Shown: positions 16,306 to 25,644, counted from the stretch's first letter. The stretch is DNA of 64,000 nt from UBA11574 sp963752565 (GCA_963752565.1 CAVVZC010000014.1:12989-76988); one strand, 5' to 3'. Notes: a model not told the origin generated them from the letters alone. A program made the numbers and translations.

Positions 16306-16662
16306 TTATTTTGCCATTTGTATGGCATCATCCACTGCGTTCATAATGGCTGTGCTACTCACGGTAGCACCTGAAACAGCATCAACATTTGTGGATTGTT
16401 CATCAATGATTCTAAAAGGTATAATATTTTCTGCTGCTCTTCCTTTCCAGGTGCGATGTTCTAGCAAACTAATTTTTGTGATACGTTGATTTTGAATCGC
16501 AACTCTTGCTAAAACCTTTACGGGTCCAACTTTAGCTTTACCATCATAAATGCCATCTTTCAGGCTATTTTCTATGATCGGGCCTCCGACGATTTTCGCA
16601 GCAGCACATCCAATAATTAGTGACAAGATTAATAAAAACGGAAATATGTTTTTTAGTGCCAT
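16306..16662 (-). CDS. FMN-binding-domain lipoprotein
   Basis: The lipobox LIIGC (Cys19) marks a lipoprotein. The 118-residue protein is otherwise a single FMN_bind domain: KDGIYDGKAKVGPVKVLARV, then VDAVSGATVSSTAIMNAV, in which Thr100 of SGAT is the residue that carries covalently linked FMN in RnfG/NqrC relatives. A role as a periplasmic electron carrier is likely for the family. No Rnf or Nqr subunits are nearby, so its partner is unknown. A flavin transferase would be needed from elsewhere in the genome. Confidence 0.88.
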   Translation of the reverse strand: MALKNIFPFLLILSLIIGCAAAKIVGGPIIENSLKDGIYDGKAKVGPVKVLARVAIQNQRITKISLLEHRTWKGRAAENIIPFRIIDEQSTNVDAVSGATVSSTAIMNAVDDAIQMAK

Positions 16663-16720
16663 ATTTTCCCTTTAGTATTTGCAGGTAGAGAAGTTCGCTC
16701 AAATCTATTTCCCATCAACA

Positions 16721-16823
16721 GATACCTTGCCATATTGACAAGTGAATGCCACTCCCGAAACATTACATATATCGAAAAACCCATAAAAAAGTAAAAAGGC
16801 AAACCCTCGAAAATGGATTTGCC
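16721..16823. repeat. Island core repeat, copy I, with terminator hairpin
   Basis: GATACCTTGCCATATTG, ATTACATATATCG and a GGCAAACCC/TTTGCC hairpin (16798-16823), which on the minus strand terminates the OsmC gene ending at 16838. Confidence 0.8.
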
Positions 16824-16837
16824 CTATTAAGAAAAAA

Positions 16838-17257
16838 TCATCCGATCAATTTCGCTGAAAGATTGATTTCTGTACCGGCAAAAAGTCTTGAAATTGGGCA
16901 TTTCTCTTTGGCTGTTTGAGCATATTGAGCAAATTTATCAGCATCCAGGCCGGGTACCTCTGCTTCACAATCTAAGTCAATACTAGTAATCTTCGGGCCA
17001 TCATCTTCTCCCAAATGAATTGAAGCCGTAGTCTGTACGCTTGTAGGTGTAAAATTATCCGCACTCATGATAGCGGAAAGATACATTGAAAAGCATCCAG
17101 AATGGGCAGCCCCAACAAGCTCTTCAGGATTTGTGCCTTTGCCCTTTTCAAAACGAGATGCAAATGTAAAAGGGCCTTCAACTTCACCATATTTCATTAC
17201 ACCGTTGCCTTCTTTCAGCGTGCCATACCATCTGGCAGTTGCTTTACGTGTCGCCAT
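16838..17257 (-). CDS. osmC: OsmC-family peroxiredoxin
   Basis: A 139-residue OsmC protein. The two redox cysteines are Cys55 (AHSGCFSMYL) and Cys120 (KEKCPISR), and the fold motif RFEKGKGTNPEELVGAAH is complete. The family reduces organic hydroperoxides through a Cys-SOH intermediate in the cytoplasm. AGGAGGAAAGT precedes the ATG. It is a one-gene unit bounded by core repeat I and by the split repeat J. It probably helps this likely anaerobe survive oxidative stress. Confidence 0.93.
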   Translation of the reverse strand: MATRKATARWYGTLKEGNGVMKYGEVEGPFTFASRFEKGKGTNPEELVGAAHSGCFSMYLSAIMSADNFTPTSVQTTASIHLGEDDGPKITSIDLDCEAEVPGLDADKFAQYAQTAKEKCPISRLFAGTEINLSAKLIG

Positions 17258-17371
17258 ACTTTCCTCCTGTTCAGGTAAGGGGTTATACCGTTAATATTTG
17301 ATTTTCGTTTGCGGTTTTTACAGGGAGCTATCTATCTTCTTAAATCTGGTGGAAAATATGAAAAATTCCTA

Positions 17372-17382
17372 CATATTTCTTG
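17372..17382. repeat. Island core repeat, copy J, left half (split by IS)
   Basis: CATATTTCTTG stops at exactly the same place as copy F (after CTTG). The core resumes at 19004 with CCATAATTACAACC. Confidence 0.8.
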
Positions 17383-17481
17383 ATAATCATCTAAAAGGCA
17401 CCTCCCAATCGCAAAAAAGGATGCGATTTGTTATAGGTGGTTAACGACAATTAATAACCCTTTAACAAAAGGAGGTGCTCA

Positions 17482-18501
17482 ATGGAACTATACGCTGGAT
17501 TAGATCTTCATTCAAGAAATACTTACATCGGTATTATGGACAACGCATTCAATCGCGTATTCAAAAAAAGAGTTCCGAATCATCTTGAACACATTTTACA
17601 AACATTAGACCCTTTTCGGGATCAAATTAAAGGTTTTGTGGTTGAGTCCACCTACAACTGGTACTGGCTGGTAGACGGCCTTATGGATGCAGGATATTCA
17701 TCTGCTCATTTGGCCAATCCAGCTGCCATTAAACAGTATGAAGGATTAAAGTATAGTGACGATCAACATGATGCATTCTTTCTGGCTCAACTTTTAATTT
17801 TAGGTATTTTACCCCAAGGATATATCTATCCCAAAAAGGATCGTCCGGTGCGTGATCTGGCCCGTAAACGGATGTTCTTAGTCCGGCACAAGACGGCCCA
17901 TATTTTAAGCTTACAATCGTTAATTCAGCGATGTTGTGCCATGAAAGTCAGGGCCAATGACATGAGACATTTGACTGTCAAAGAATTAGAAATGTGGTTG
18001 GAAGAAGAGTATCTGGTTCTTTCCGCCCAGGCCAATTTAGACAGTATCAATTTTCTCAAACAGAAGATTCAAGGATTAGAAAAAGCAATTAAAAAGAAAG
18101 TCAAGCTCAAGAAGGCGTTTCATAACTTAAAGACGGTTCCGGGCATCGGCGATATCTTAGCACTGACCATTATGTTGGAGGTCGGTGATATCAATCGTTT
18201 CCCCAAAGTCGGTAATTTCACATCCTATTGCCGATGTGTACCTTCCCGGCGACTCTCCGACGGCAAAAGTAAAGGCAGCGGCAACCGTAAAAACGGTAAT
18301 CGGTATTTGAGCTGGGCATTCACCGAAGCTGTCCATTTGGGTCGTAGATACAACGAACAATTCAGAAGATACTACAACCGGAAAGTTGCTCAGGCAAATA
18401 CAAGTCTTGCAACGAAAGCACTCGGCAATAAACTGGCGCGTATCTGTTATTACATCATGAGAGATCAAGTTCCTTTCCGTGAGGAACTGTTCTGTCATTA
18501 A
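17482..18501 (+). CDS. IS110-family transposase (DEDD recombinase), copy 2
   Basis: 339 residues, almost identical to the protein at 10673-11692. Substitutions lie around residues 235-275 (FPKV, KGSGN) and at the last residue. Both domains and all acidic residues are intact, so it should be active. AAAGGAGG precedes the start. Because the two copies sit 6.8 kb apart in direct orientation, recombination between them would delete the response regulator-to-OsmC segment. Confidence 0.95.
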   Translation: MELYAGLDLHSRNTYIGIMDNAFNRVFKKRVPNHLEHILQTLDPFRDQIKGFVVESTYNWYWLVDGLMDAGYSSAHLANPAAIKQYEGLKYSDDQHDAFFLAQLLILGILPQGYIYPKKDRPVRDLARKRMFLVRHKTAHILSLQSLIQRCCAMKVRANDMRHLTVKELEMWLEEEYLVLSAQANLDSINFLKQKIQGLEKAIKKKVKLKKAFHNLKTVPGIGDILALTIMLEVGDINRFPKVGNFTSYCRCVPSRRLSDGKSKGSGNRKNGNRYLSWAFTEAVHLGRRYNEQFRRYYNRKVAQANTSLATKALGNKLARICYYIMRDQVPFREELFCH

Positions 18502-18707
18502 ACCGGGGACTGCAACGGTGATCCCCTGCTTTTGGTGGCTCAAAACCCTGTATCTTGGTTGGCACGCCGTTGCACTCCCTTAAACGAAAATCCAGGCGGA
18601 TGTCCTTTTTTGTGATCTGCCCTTGTCATGAGCCCCCTATGGTTGGACCTTTTGGAGCCCTATATTTTGTCAAAACCCATTGGACATGACAAGGTACCGA
18701 TGTTTTT

Positions 18708-18816
18708 CTGGGGTCCGCTTTCCGGACCAGGGGCCGCAAAGAAAAAGGATGGTTGCTTCGCTACGAGATAATGAAGATCTCTTCGCTTCGCAACCGTCAA
18801 TTTTTACTTTTTCTTT
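18708..18816 (+). ncRNA. Candidate guide RNA region in IS right end, copy 2
   Basis: GGTTGC (18751-18756) pairs with GCAACC (18790-18795) around GAGAT (18765-18769)/ATCTC (18777-18781). The outer arms AAAGAAAAAG (18738-18747) and CTTTTTCTTT (18807-18816) match perfectly. Relative to copy 1 the inner stem changed on both sides, a compensatory pair. Confidence 0.55.
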
Positions 18817-19003
18817 CATTGGCCTTGATCCTGATGGGTGCCTGGTAGCAGATCAGTTAAGGACTTGCACCAAAACAATTGAAAGCACGGGAGCAGATAA
18901 CAAAAAGGGTCTCATTCCAAACTGGAGACTGACCCTGCAAAAAAAGACATCATTTTTTGCGATGGAGAGGTGTTTTTTCTTGACAGGGGCCTTTTAATGG
19001 GTG

Positions 19004-19110
19004 CCATAATTACAACCTAAAACCGAGTCTCGTTACAGTACATATATCGTATTTCTTACAAAATTGCAAAAAAAAGCGCGCTCGTGGCGCACTTGCAGAT
19101 ATCACCAGCA
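19004..19110. repeat. Island core repeat, copy J, right half with hairpin
   Basis: CCATAATTACAACC, TACAGTACATATATCGTATT and a different hairpin, GCGC-CTCGTG-GCGC at about 19077, in place of the GGCAAA one. It ends near the stop of the hybrid kinase. Confidence 0.75.
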
Positions 19111-19192
19111 TTCGAATAGCATTAAAATGTGTACTAAATCGTGTAAATGAGTATTTTTGAAATCCTTATTATTATGTTTCCACGCCATTTTA

Positions 19193-22100
19193 TCAAAAAT
19201 CTCTCAAGTCCAATTCGCTTAGCATTTCAAGCTGTTCATTTATTTTCATTACGAGAGACCCGGCTTTATCCAAATCCCCGGCCTCACCGGCAACCTCGAT
19301 ATGATGTGCCATTTCTTGCAAAGCCACAGCACCAACAGTAGCGGACGCGCCATTAAGGGTGTGGGCCTGGTGTTGAACTGAGGACGCATCACCATTGTCA
19401 AGGGCTTCTTTCAAAGCAGTAAGCATGCGGCGAACATCTTCCAGAAACTCGCCAAGGATTTCATTAGCAAGCTCTTCATCACCCATGAGACGATCTATAA
19501 GACTGGCCTTGTCAAAGAAATCCTGAACCGACTTTATATCACCTACTGTTGTTTCTTCTTGCAGAGAATAGTCTTGTTTAGATATCCACTTCTCAAGTAT
19601 GTCACAAAGCTCCTGGGGATTAAGCGGCTTTGAAAGGTAATCATCCATACCCGCCTCCAGGCATTTTTCGCGATCCCCTTTCATTGCATGCGCTGTCAGG
19701 GCAATAATAGGAACTTTGTGATCCAATACTTTGGACTCCGGATTGCGGATCTCTCCGGTTGCCTCGTAACCGTCCATCACTGGCATCTGACAGTCCATCA
19801 ATACGATATCGTAAGGTATCATTTCCAAGGCCATTACCGCCTCTTTACCATTGCTTGCTGCATCAGCATTGTACCCAAATCTCTTCAGAATGTTCAAAGC
19901 CACTTTCTGGTTTGTAATATTATCTTCGACCAGAAGGATGCGTTGCTTGTGTTTTTTATCCTCAGCAATTGAATGTCTTGTAACAATAGTCGCAGGTTGA
20001 TCCTTTCGCATTTCTTCTTTCGTACTAGTAAGGGTGGTTAGACAATCATAGAACTGTGACTGTTTGACTGGTTTGGTCAAATATGCGGCAAAACCTATTT
20101 TTTCTATCCGCTTGGCATCACCGCGTTTGCCCATTGAAGTCAACAAAACGAGTATTGTGTTTTCCAAATCTGGATCTTGTTTGATTTTTTGTCCCAAAGT
20201 CTCCCCATCCATTTCAGGCATCTGCATATCAATAATGGCTATCTCAAAAGGATCATTAGCAGCCATAGCCAGCCTGAGTTCTTCCAATGCTTGTGTTCCA
20301 CTTGAGGCCTCTCCATACCTGCACCCCCACAACCCCAACTGCTCTCTTAAAACAAACCGACTTGTTGCATTGTCACCAACTATCAGAATATGTTTTCCTC
20401 TGATATCCTTGGGAACAATAATAATTTCTTTCCAAACTTCAGGTTGTTTTTCAAGAACTGCTGTGAACCAAAATGTAGAGCCTTTACCTTCTTCACTTTC
20501 TACTCCGATCTGACCGCCCATCAACTCCGCAAGCTGTTTGGAAATAGTCAGCCCCAAACCTGTTCCACCAAACTTGCGGGTTGTGGAACTATCCACCTGA
20601 GAGAACGACTTAAAGAGCCGGTCCATTCGGTCTTTGGGAATACCTATCCCAGTGTCGGTAACGCTAAAGCGGATGGTGGCATGGGTTGTATTTTCATCCT
20701 CGAGAGTAGCCTTAACAACCACTTCGCCTTTTTCTGTAAACTTGGTCGCGTTACTCACAAGATTGATCAATATCTGGCGCAGCCGACCAGGATCTCCAGA
20801 TAAAAGCGATGGGACATCAGGGGAAACCATGGCTACGTACTCCAAACCCTTTTCATGAGCCTTGATGGCTACGAAATCGGTCACTTCGTCTAAAGCAACT
20901 CTTAAATCAAAATCGATATTTTCCAGGTCAAGTTTTCCTGCCTCGATTTTAGAGTAATCTAAAATGTCGTTGATTATTGACAGCAATGAATCTCCACTGT
21001 TGCGGATAATTTCCGTGTACTCTCGTTGTTCGGCGCTTAATTCAGTACCTAAAAGAAGACTCGTCATGCCGACCACCCCGTTCATGGGTGTGCGGATCTC
21101 GTGGCTCATGTTGGCCAAAAACTCGCTCTTGGTCATGTTGGCCACCTCTGCTTCCACTGTCATTTGCTTGGCTTGTTCTATGGCTTGCTCAAGGTGACTG
21201 TTGGCTTCCGTCAGTTCTTTGTTCGCAGCTTCAGTATCCTTCTTGGCCTTTTGTAAAGCCTTTTCAGCGTGCTTTTTCTCTGTAATATCTGCTAAATTTA
21301 CAACCACCCCCGCAGGTTCTCGGTCAGGACCTTCGATAAGGGCAGCGCTTATATGAACGTCAAAAAGTTGTTCTTTCTTGGTCAATCTTTTACTTTCAAA
21401 CTTAACTGGCTTGCCAAAACCATAAAGCTCTTTTATTTTTTCACCGGTTATCTCTTTTTGATCATCCGGGACAAAAGGAATGCGCTTACCCTGTAATTCA
21501 TTAAGAGACCATCCAAAGCTCTGGGTAAATGCAGGATTCAGATATTGTGGATATCCCTGAGTGTCATACATCACAATAGGAACAGGAATGGTTTCAAGAA
21601 TTGTCCTCAGTTGTTTCTCGCTCTCCCGCTGCGCCTCCTGGGACTGCTTGCGATCGGTCACATCTCTCCCAGCACCAATTATTCCAATTACCTTTCCCTC
21701 TGCATCTTTTATTGGAGATTCTTCAATTTCGAGGAATATCAGTGAACCGTCTTTCTTTTTTACTTCAAGCAGATAGGGCTCTTGCTTTTCACCCGTCTCT
21801 AATGCTTTTACTGTAAGTTCAAAGCCTCTCTGGTTTATTGGATTGTCAGTTATTAACTCTGTCCATTTTCTCGTCATTTCTTCAGGGGTGTATCCAAAAA
21901 TATTTTTTGATGCAGAGCTCACAAATGTCAAAATATGTTCTGTATCATGGATGTAGAAGACCTCATTGCTGTGCTCGATTATATTTCGAAGCTTTTCCTC
22001 ACTCTCCCGAAGCGCCACCTCTATCCGCTTACGGTCGGTGATATCATGGAAGATTACAATACCGGCCTGAATAGCACCGTTAGAGTCTTTGATAGGGGCC

Positions 22101-22879
22101 GCATTAGCCAAAACCCAGCGCTCATCACCCGATTCATGCCGGATGATGACTTCAACATCTTTTGAAATTTCACCTCTAATAATCGCTTTGGAAAGAGGCA
22201 AATCCTTTGGGTCATATGGAGTACCGTCAGGATAGAATGTCTGCCATCTGACGGAATGTTTGGTCACATCGATTTCAGTGAGTTGATTTCGTGATCTTCC
22301 CCGAATTTCAAAAGCTGCGGGGTTTGCAAGACGGATACGGACATCTGGAGCATCGGCAATTAGGATGCCCGAAGGGGACTGTGTGATGGCAGCCTCCAGC
22401 AAAGCACGTGTTTTTTGCAGCTCCTTTTCATATTGCTTGCGCTCGGTGATGTCACGAATTATCGAATACAGAAGCTGATTACCGTTTAATCGAATAGGAC
22501 CACTGTTCACTTCAACATCACGGATATCTCCATTCGCCAGACGGTGCTTGAAATAAAAGTATCGACTCTGTTCTTTCTTCGCTTGTACCATTTCATGAAA
22601 CACCTGCTCCTCTGTTAGTATATTAATATTAGTAATCTTCATAGAGGTAAGCTCTTCATGACTCCAGCCATAATAGTCGATAGCAGCAGGATTGGCATCT
22701 ACAATATCCGCACTTTCCGGATCAATAAGAAGCATTACGGAGTGATTGTTTTTAAAAAGACTCTTATATCGTTCTTCACTCTCCCGCAGCGCCTCTTCTG
22801 CTTGTTTGCGCTCAATGAGCCCTTTTTCTAACTCCTTAATCCTTTGTTCCAATTCTTCATAGGATGGTTTTTTGCTCAT
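19193..22879 (-). CDS. Hybrid sensor histidine kinase: 4 PAS, HisKA/HATPase, 2 receiver, Hpt
   Basis: Domain order over 1228 residues: coiled coil; PAS 1 (35-148), PAS 2 (160-287), PAS 3 (292-413), PAS 4 (420-540); coiled coil (540-590); HisKA with His593 (NMSHEIRTPMNG); HATPase with Asn710, DTGIGI (742-747) and GGTGLGL; receiver 1 with Asp884; receiver 2 with Asp1029 and Lys1084; Hpt with His1173 (HQAHTLNGAS). There is no membrane helix, so it senses a cytoplasmic signal. Receiver 1 has VGDN where VDDN is usual, so one acidic metal ligand is lost and this receiver may be weakly active. The whole BarA/EvgS-like phosphorelay is in one protein; no dedicated output regulator lies next to it. Confidence 0.95.
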   Translation of the reverse strand: MSKKPSYEELEQRIKELEKGLIERKQAEEALRESEERYKSLFKNNHSVMLLIDPESADIVDANPAAIDYYGWSHEELTSMKITNINILTEEQVFHEMVQAKKEQSRYFYFKHRLANGDIRDVEVNSGPIRLNGNQLLYSIIRDITERKQYEKELQKTRALLEAAITQSPSGILIADAPDVRIRLANPAAFEIRGRSRNQLTEIDVTKHSVRWQTFYPDGTPYDPKDLPLSKAIIRGEISKDVEVIIRHESGDERWVLANAAPIKDSNGAIQAGIVIFHDITDRKRIEVALRESEEKLRNIIEHSNEVFYIHDTEHILTFVSSASKNIFGYTPEEMTRKWTELITDNPINQRGFELTVKALETGEKQEPYLLEVKKKDGSLIFLEIEESPIKDAEGKVIGIIGAGRDVTDRKQSQEAQRESEKQLRTILETIPVPIVMYDTQGYPQYLNPAFTQSFGWSLNELQGKRIPFVPDDQKEITGEKIKELYGFGKPVKFESKRLTKKEQLFDVHISAALIEGPDREPAGVVVNLADITEKKHAEKALQKAKKDTEAANKELTEANSHLEQAIEQAKQMTVEAEVANMTKSEFLANMSHEIRTPMNGVVGMTSLLLGTELSAEQREYTEIIRNSGDSLLSIINDILDYSKIEAGKLDLENIDFDLRVALDEVTDFVAIKAHEKGLEYVAMVSPDVPSLLSGDPGRLRQILINLVSNATKFTEKGEVVVKATLEDENTTHATIRFSVTDTGIGIPKDRMDRLFKSFSQVDSSTTRKFGGTGLGLTISKQLAELMGGQIGVESEEGKGSTFWFTAVLEKQPEVWKEIIIVPKDIRGKHILIVGDNATSRFVLREQLGLWGCRYGEASSGTQALEELRLAMAANDPFEIAIIDMQMPEMDGETLGQKIKQDPDLENTILVLLTSMGKRGDAKRIEKIGFAAYLTKPVKQSQFYDCLTTLTSTKEEMRKDQPATIVTRHSIAEDKKHKQRILLVEDNITNQKVALNILKRFGYNADAASNGKEAVMALEMIPYDIVLMDCQMPVMDGYEATGEIRNPESKVLDHKVPIIALTAHAMKGDREKCLEAGMDDYLSKPLNPQELCDILEKWISKQDYSLQEETTVGDIKSVQDFFDKASLIDRLMGDEELANEILGEFLEDVRRMLTALKEALDNGDASSVQHQAHTLNGASATVGAVALQEMAHHIEVAGEAGDLDKAGSLVMKINEQLEMLSELDLRDF

Positions 22880-23292
22880 GGCTAAATCCTCTGATTGTAT
22901 TCAAAAGAAACAGCGTCCATTAAATGTCATTTAATCAATTATTTTTGTTCCATTTTGGCACTTTCTATTTTTAGAAACATTCTACCACCTATTTTGTTAA
23001 GCAGAAATTATGCCAAAATATGCAACGCAAACAAGTATCATTTATTACAGATAGTTAATGATTGAGCCATAAAATTTAGAAATGATAATATTACGAGGTT
23101 TTTGGCGTCAAATTACACTGATGTCAGAATTTTGACTCCTGCTTTAGAAATTCTGAATAGAAGAGGTGTTAAGATTAGTTGTTTAAAACAGTTTATCTTA
23201 ACATTAGTCATTTCAGGTTGAGTACCTGAAACTTCAATTACCGAAAAGATCATCTACACATATTCTCAAGATAGTAAGTCTTGATATAAGGT
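22880..23292. other. Gene-free stretch
   Basis: A/T-rich, with no ribosome-binding site linked to an open frame. It should contain the promoter of the hybrid kinase at its left end. A weak core-like motif (TTATGCCAAAATATGC) lies near 23009. Confidence 0.45.
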
Positions 23293-24024
23293 TCAAACTT
23301 CCTTAGAACCGACCGGACACACATACACGCACATCCCACAGACCCTAACTCCTGTAACCTTATTTTTTAAGTAGATGCGATAATCTATACAGCGTTGAAC
23401 GTTGAAACGAGTCTCACGAGATTCTGATGGATTGAAAGGACGGCCAGTAAAAGCCTTTGGAGGGCAGGCTTCTACGCATTTCTGGCATTTACCGCACTGA
23501 TTTGGAATTGGGTTGCTCGACTCTAAAAGAGCATCAGTTAAAACTGTAACCCAACGTACTCGAGGCCCTAACTCTGGTGTGATCAGGAGACAACTTGGGC
23601 CAATCCAACCCAGCCCCGCAAGCCTTGCCGATAATTTGTGAGAAAAAAGCCCATGAACTTTTTTGTTGTCAATTGTATCTGAGGCAGGGATAAGCAGTGT
23701 CTGGAAACCATTCTCATTTAAAATTGCACTTAGATGAAGAGCTATACGATCCAAAGATTGGTTAACAGTATAATATAGGTAATCATAAGTTCTCGCCACA
23801 CCTGCTTCTTTGTGGCGAAATAACTGATCGACAATGCTATCGTTCAGCGCTATGCCCAAAGAAATAGAACGAGGGAAAGCAGCCAGAAAATCACCACCTT
23901 GTTTCACTATAGTCTCAAGAGCTTCGGTCAGGTCGGCCACACCAAAAAACCGAGCACCCATGCCGATAGCCCGATTCTCAAGTTGCCAGCGTATCGCTCT
24001 GAGTTGTTCCATCTCAACTTCCAT
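23293..24024 (-). CDS. Epoxyqueuosine-reductase-like iron-sulfur protein
   Basis: 243 residues. The central motif LAGLGWIGPSCLLITPELG (about 136-154) and VRWVTVLTD resemble QueG-type reductases. Two 4Fe-4S clusters follow: CGKCQKCVEACP (Cys177, 180, 183, 187) and Cys212, Cys229, Cys232 and Cys236 (CGMCVYVCPVG). It is shorter than true QueG (about 350-390 residues), lacking the C-terminal HEAT-like repeats, so it is better called a QueG-like double-cluster protein of unknown substrate. Cytoplasmic. The gene stands alone. Confidence 0.82.
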   Translation of the reverse strand: MEVEMEQLRAIRWQLENRAIGMGARFFGVADLTEALETIVKQGGDFLAAFPRSISLGIALNDSIVDQLFRHKEAGVARTYDYLYYTVNQSLDRIALHLSAILNENGFQTLLIPASDTIDNKKVHGLFSHKLSARLAGLGWIGPSCLLITPELGPRVRWVTVLTDALLESSNPIPNQCGKCQKCVEACPPKAFTGRPFNPSESRETRFNVQRCIDYRIYLKNKVTGVRVCGMCVYVCPVGSKEV

Positions 24025-24059
24025 ATTTTTCCAAAATAAACTCTTTAATGTTTATTAGG

Positions 24060-24345
24060 TGAATGAAGTGTCGGATGCAAATGACTTGCCTGAGGCTTCA
24101 ATCCGCGAAAAATGAAGGGTTCGAACCGAAATAAAAAAAAGTACATATTTCTTGCCGGAACAGCAACCCAATGTTGATCAACTCTGATTAAATATATCGT
24201 AAAATCCTTATAAAAGCAAAAAGGCAAACCCCAGAAAAAGGATTCGCCCTTATTGAAATGTGAGATCACAGGTTTTGAAACCACTGTTAAGATGATTGAT
24301 ACATAGCAGCTATTAAAAGTTGGAAATAAACACGCAGGGCCATTG
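24060..24345. repeat. Island core repeat, copy K (type I, full length)
   Basis: It contains AAATGAAGGGTTCGAACCG, TTTCTTGCCGGAACAGC (24148), TTGATCAACTC, AATATATCGTAAAATCC, a GGCAAACC/GGATTCGCC hairpin (24223-24248), GAGATCACAGG and GATACATAGCAGC. This is the same order as copy B. A further hairpin GCAGGG/CCCTGC (24332-24356) would terminate the peptide gene to its right. Confidence 0.8.
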
Positions 24346-24456
24346 CTGAACCCTGCCATTTTATAATATCTTATTTATTGTTTTGATGTTCTTGGATTTA
24401 GTCTTCTATCAAGTCCGTTTTTGCTATATGAATCTTTTAACAAATTTATATGTTAC

Positions 24457-24624
24457 TTAAAATAAATTACTAAATAAATTATTTAAAAATTCACTCAAAT
24501 TAAACGGAGAGTTACCAGGATCACTAGGGCCACTACCGGACTGAGATAGTATAACTTCATCCAATGGCTTATCAAATTTAATAAGCTCAGGTTTTACAAA
24601 AACCTTTTTCTTTTCGTCAGCCAT
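24457..24624 (-). CDS. 55-aa orphan peptide, RiPP-precursor-like
   Basis: ATG at 24624 is preceded by AAAGGAGGTGAATAT, an almost perfect ribosome-binding site. The first half is a charged leader-like part, MADEKKKVFVKPELIKFDKP, then LDEVILSQSGSGPSD. The second half is a Ser/Gly/Pro/Asn/Phe-rich tail ending FSNLF. The pattern xVKPELxxF...L.E then a Gly/Ser-rich segment is seen in lasso-peptide and related precursor leaders. No modifying enzyme, protease or exporter is nearby, so this is at best an orphan precursor or a small conserved protein of another kind. The start and frame are well supported. Confidence 0.7.
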   Translation of the reverse strand: MADEKKKVFVKPELIKFDKPLDEVILSQSGSGPSDPGNSPFNLSEFLNNLFSNLF

Positions 24625-25112
24625 ATATTCACCTCCTTTTCATAACGATTTAAAGGCCCATATTACAAGTAACCAGTAAAAAACATATAATTGTAAAACA
24701 TAGTTATATACCTATAACATGCAAAAATCGTGCAAAAACAAGCAGTTTTAGAAAAATGACAACGATATCAAATATTAAACTAATTATAATGAATTAAATA
24801 TAAATGACTATATTTAAAAGAAATTATGTAATTATGGGGTAAATTACATAAAAACTATTACATTATTTACATAGAATTGTGAATCATTTCAGATGGAAAT
24901 GTACTTCAATGTGATGGTAATGGAGATGGTGTTTTGATGAAAAACAGGGGTGAACTTGCTACAGATACCATAAGGTGGACAATAAAAAGCAGGGCCATTC
25001 ACGCCAATATACTTAATAAGGCTGGGTGAAAATATTGACAAATACCACAATGTGACATAATTTCAGGGAATATTGAGTATGATCATTTGATTTTAATCAT
25101 AGGGAGGTCAGA
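24625..25112. other. Gene-free A/T-rich stretch
   Basis: No gene. The repeat motif ATGGGGTAAATTACATAA (24834) and ATGCAAAAATCGTGCAAAAA (24718) resemble the segments upstream of other island genes at 3110-3290 and 15290-15450. These may be promoter regions. Confidence 0.45.
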
Positions 25113-25295
25113 ATGAATCTATCCTGTTTTCAATTGTGTAGAATCAAGGAATTTTTTGCCAACTTAGCATGCCCAAAATGCTTCAGCGCACAGGTAACAC
25201 TTTGCGAAGAAGAAGCTGAGGAAAATGCAGCTTGTGAAACGTGTGGCTGCGAGTTCAAGTTTAATCCTGAAATTCCCAGTGGCGGTATGGATTAG
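25113..25295 (+). CDS. 60-aa zinc-ribbon protein
   Basis: The ATG follows AGGGAGGTCAGA. Cysteines at about 20/23 (CPKC) and 41/44/46 (CETCGC) form a zinc-ribbon-like pair, surrounded by acidic residues. It is one of the few plus-strand genes in the island. It ends shortly before a hairpin terminator it shares with the convergent tRNA-Ala gene. No family or function is recognised; it resembles small metal-binding adaptor proteins. Confidence 0.7.
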   Translation: MNLSCFQLCRIKEFFANLACPKCFSAQVTLCEEEAEENAACETCGCEFKFNPEIPSGGMD

Positions 25296-25344
25296 AGGGA
25301 TTTTAAAGAAAAGGCCCCATGAACATTGAGGCTTGCTTTCTTGG

Positions 25345-25390
25345 ATAAGGTGATAAAAAAAGCAGAGCCATTTCTGACCCTGCTTTTTTT
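25345..25390. terminator. Bidirectional terminator
   Basis: AAAAAAAGCAG and CTGCTTTTTTT form a stem with T-runs in both directions, between the zinc-ribbon gene (+) and tRNA-Ala (-). Confidence 0.8.
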
Positions 25391-25397
25391 ATATTTA

Positions 25398-25473
25398 TGG
25401 TGGAGGTGAACGGGTTCGAACCGATGACCTCCTGCGTGCAAGGCAGGCGCTCTCCCAGCTGAGCTACACCCCC
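25398..25473 (-). tRNA. tRNA-Ala (anticodon TGC), CCA encoded
   Basis: On the minus strand the acceptor GGGGGTG pairs with CACCTCC (one G-T), followed by A and CCA. The D arm is GCTCAGCTGGGAGAGC, the anticodon loop is CTTGCAC with TGC, and the T arm has GGTTCGAACC. 76 nt, normal cloverleaf. It reads GCA and related alanine codons. It is unusual to see it alone within an otherwise accessory region. Confidence 0.96.
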
Positions 25474-25644
25474 ATGTTTATTCTATAATCGGTCGCTGAT
25501 AAAAATTCTTTAGGAAAAATCTGTTATAGATCGATTGTTTTTTCCTTAACTTTCTCCTGAACCCCCTATAAGTCTTCAAAGTCCTGAACCTAAAAGGAGT
25601 ATGGAGGCTGGTTCAGGTACTGGATTCGAATGCGATTCTTCCAT

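Larger units (their letters stand above)
17383..19003 (+). mobile_element. IS110-family insertion sequence, copy 2 (1621 bp)
   Basis: Same length and ends as copy 1, inserted at the same position and in the same orientation of another core repeat. Most differences from copy 1 are in the non-coding right end (18720-18830). Confidence 0.92.

Noticed and set aside
19193..24024. Hybrid kinase and response regulator at 12253 as one system
   Set aside because: They are 6.5 kb apart, separated by an IS and several unrelated genes, with no shared feature beyond family.
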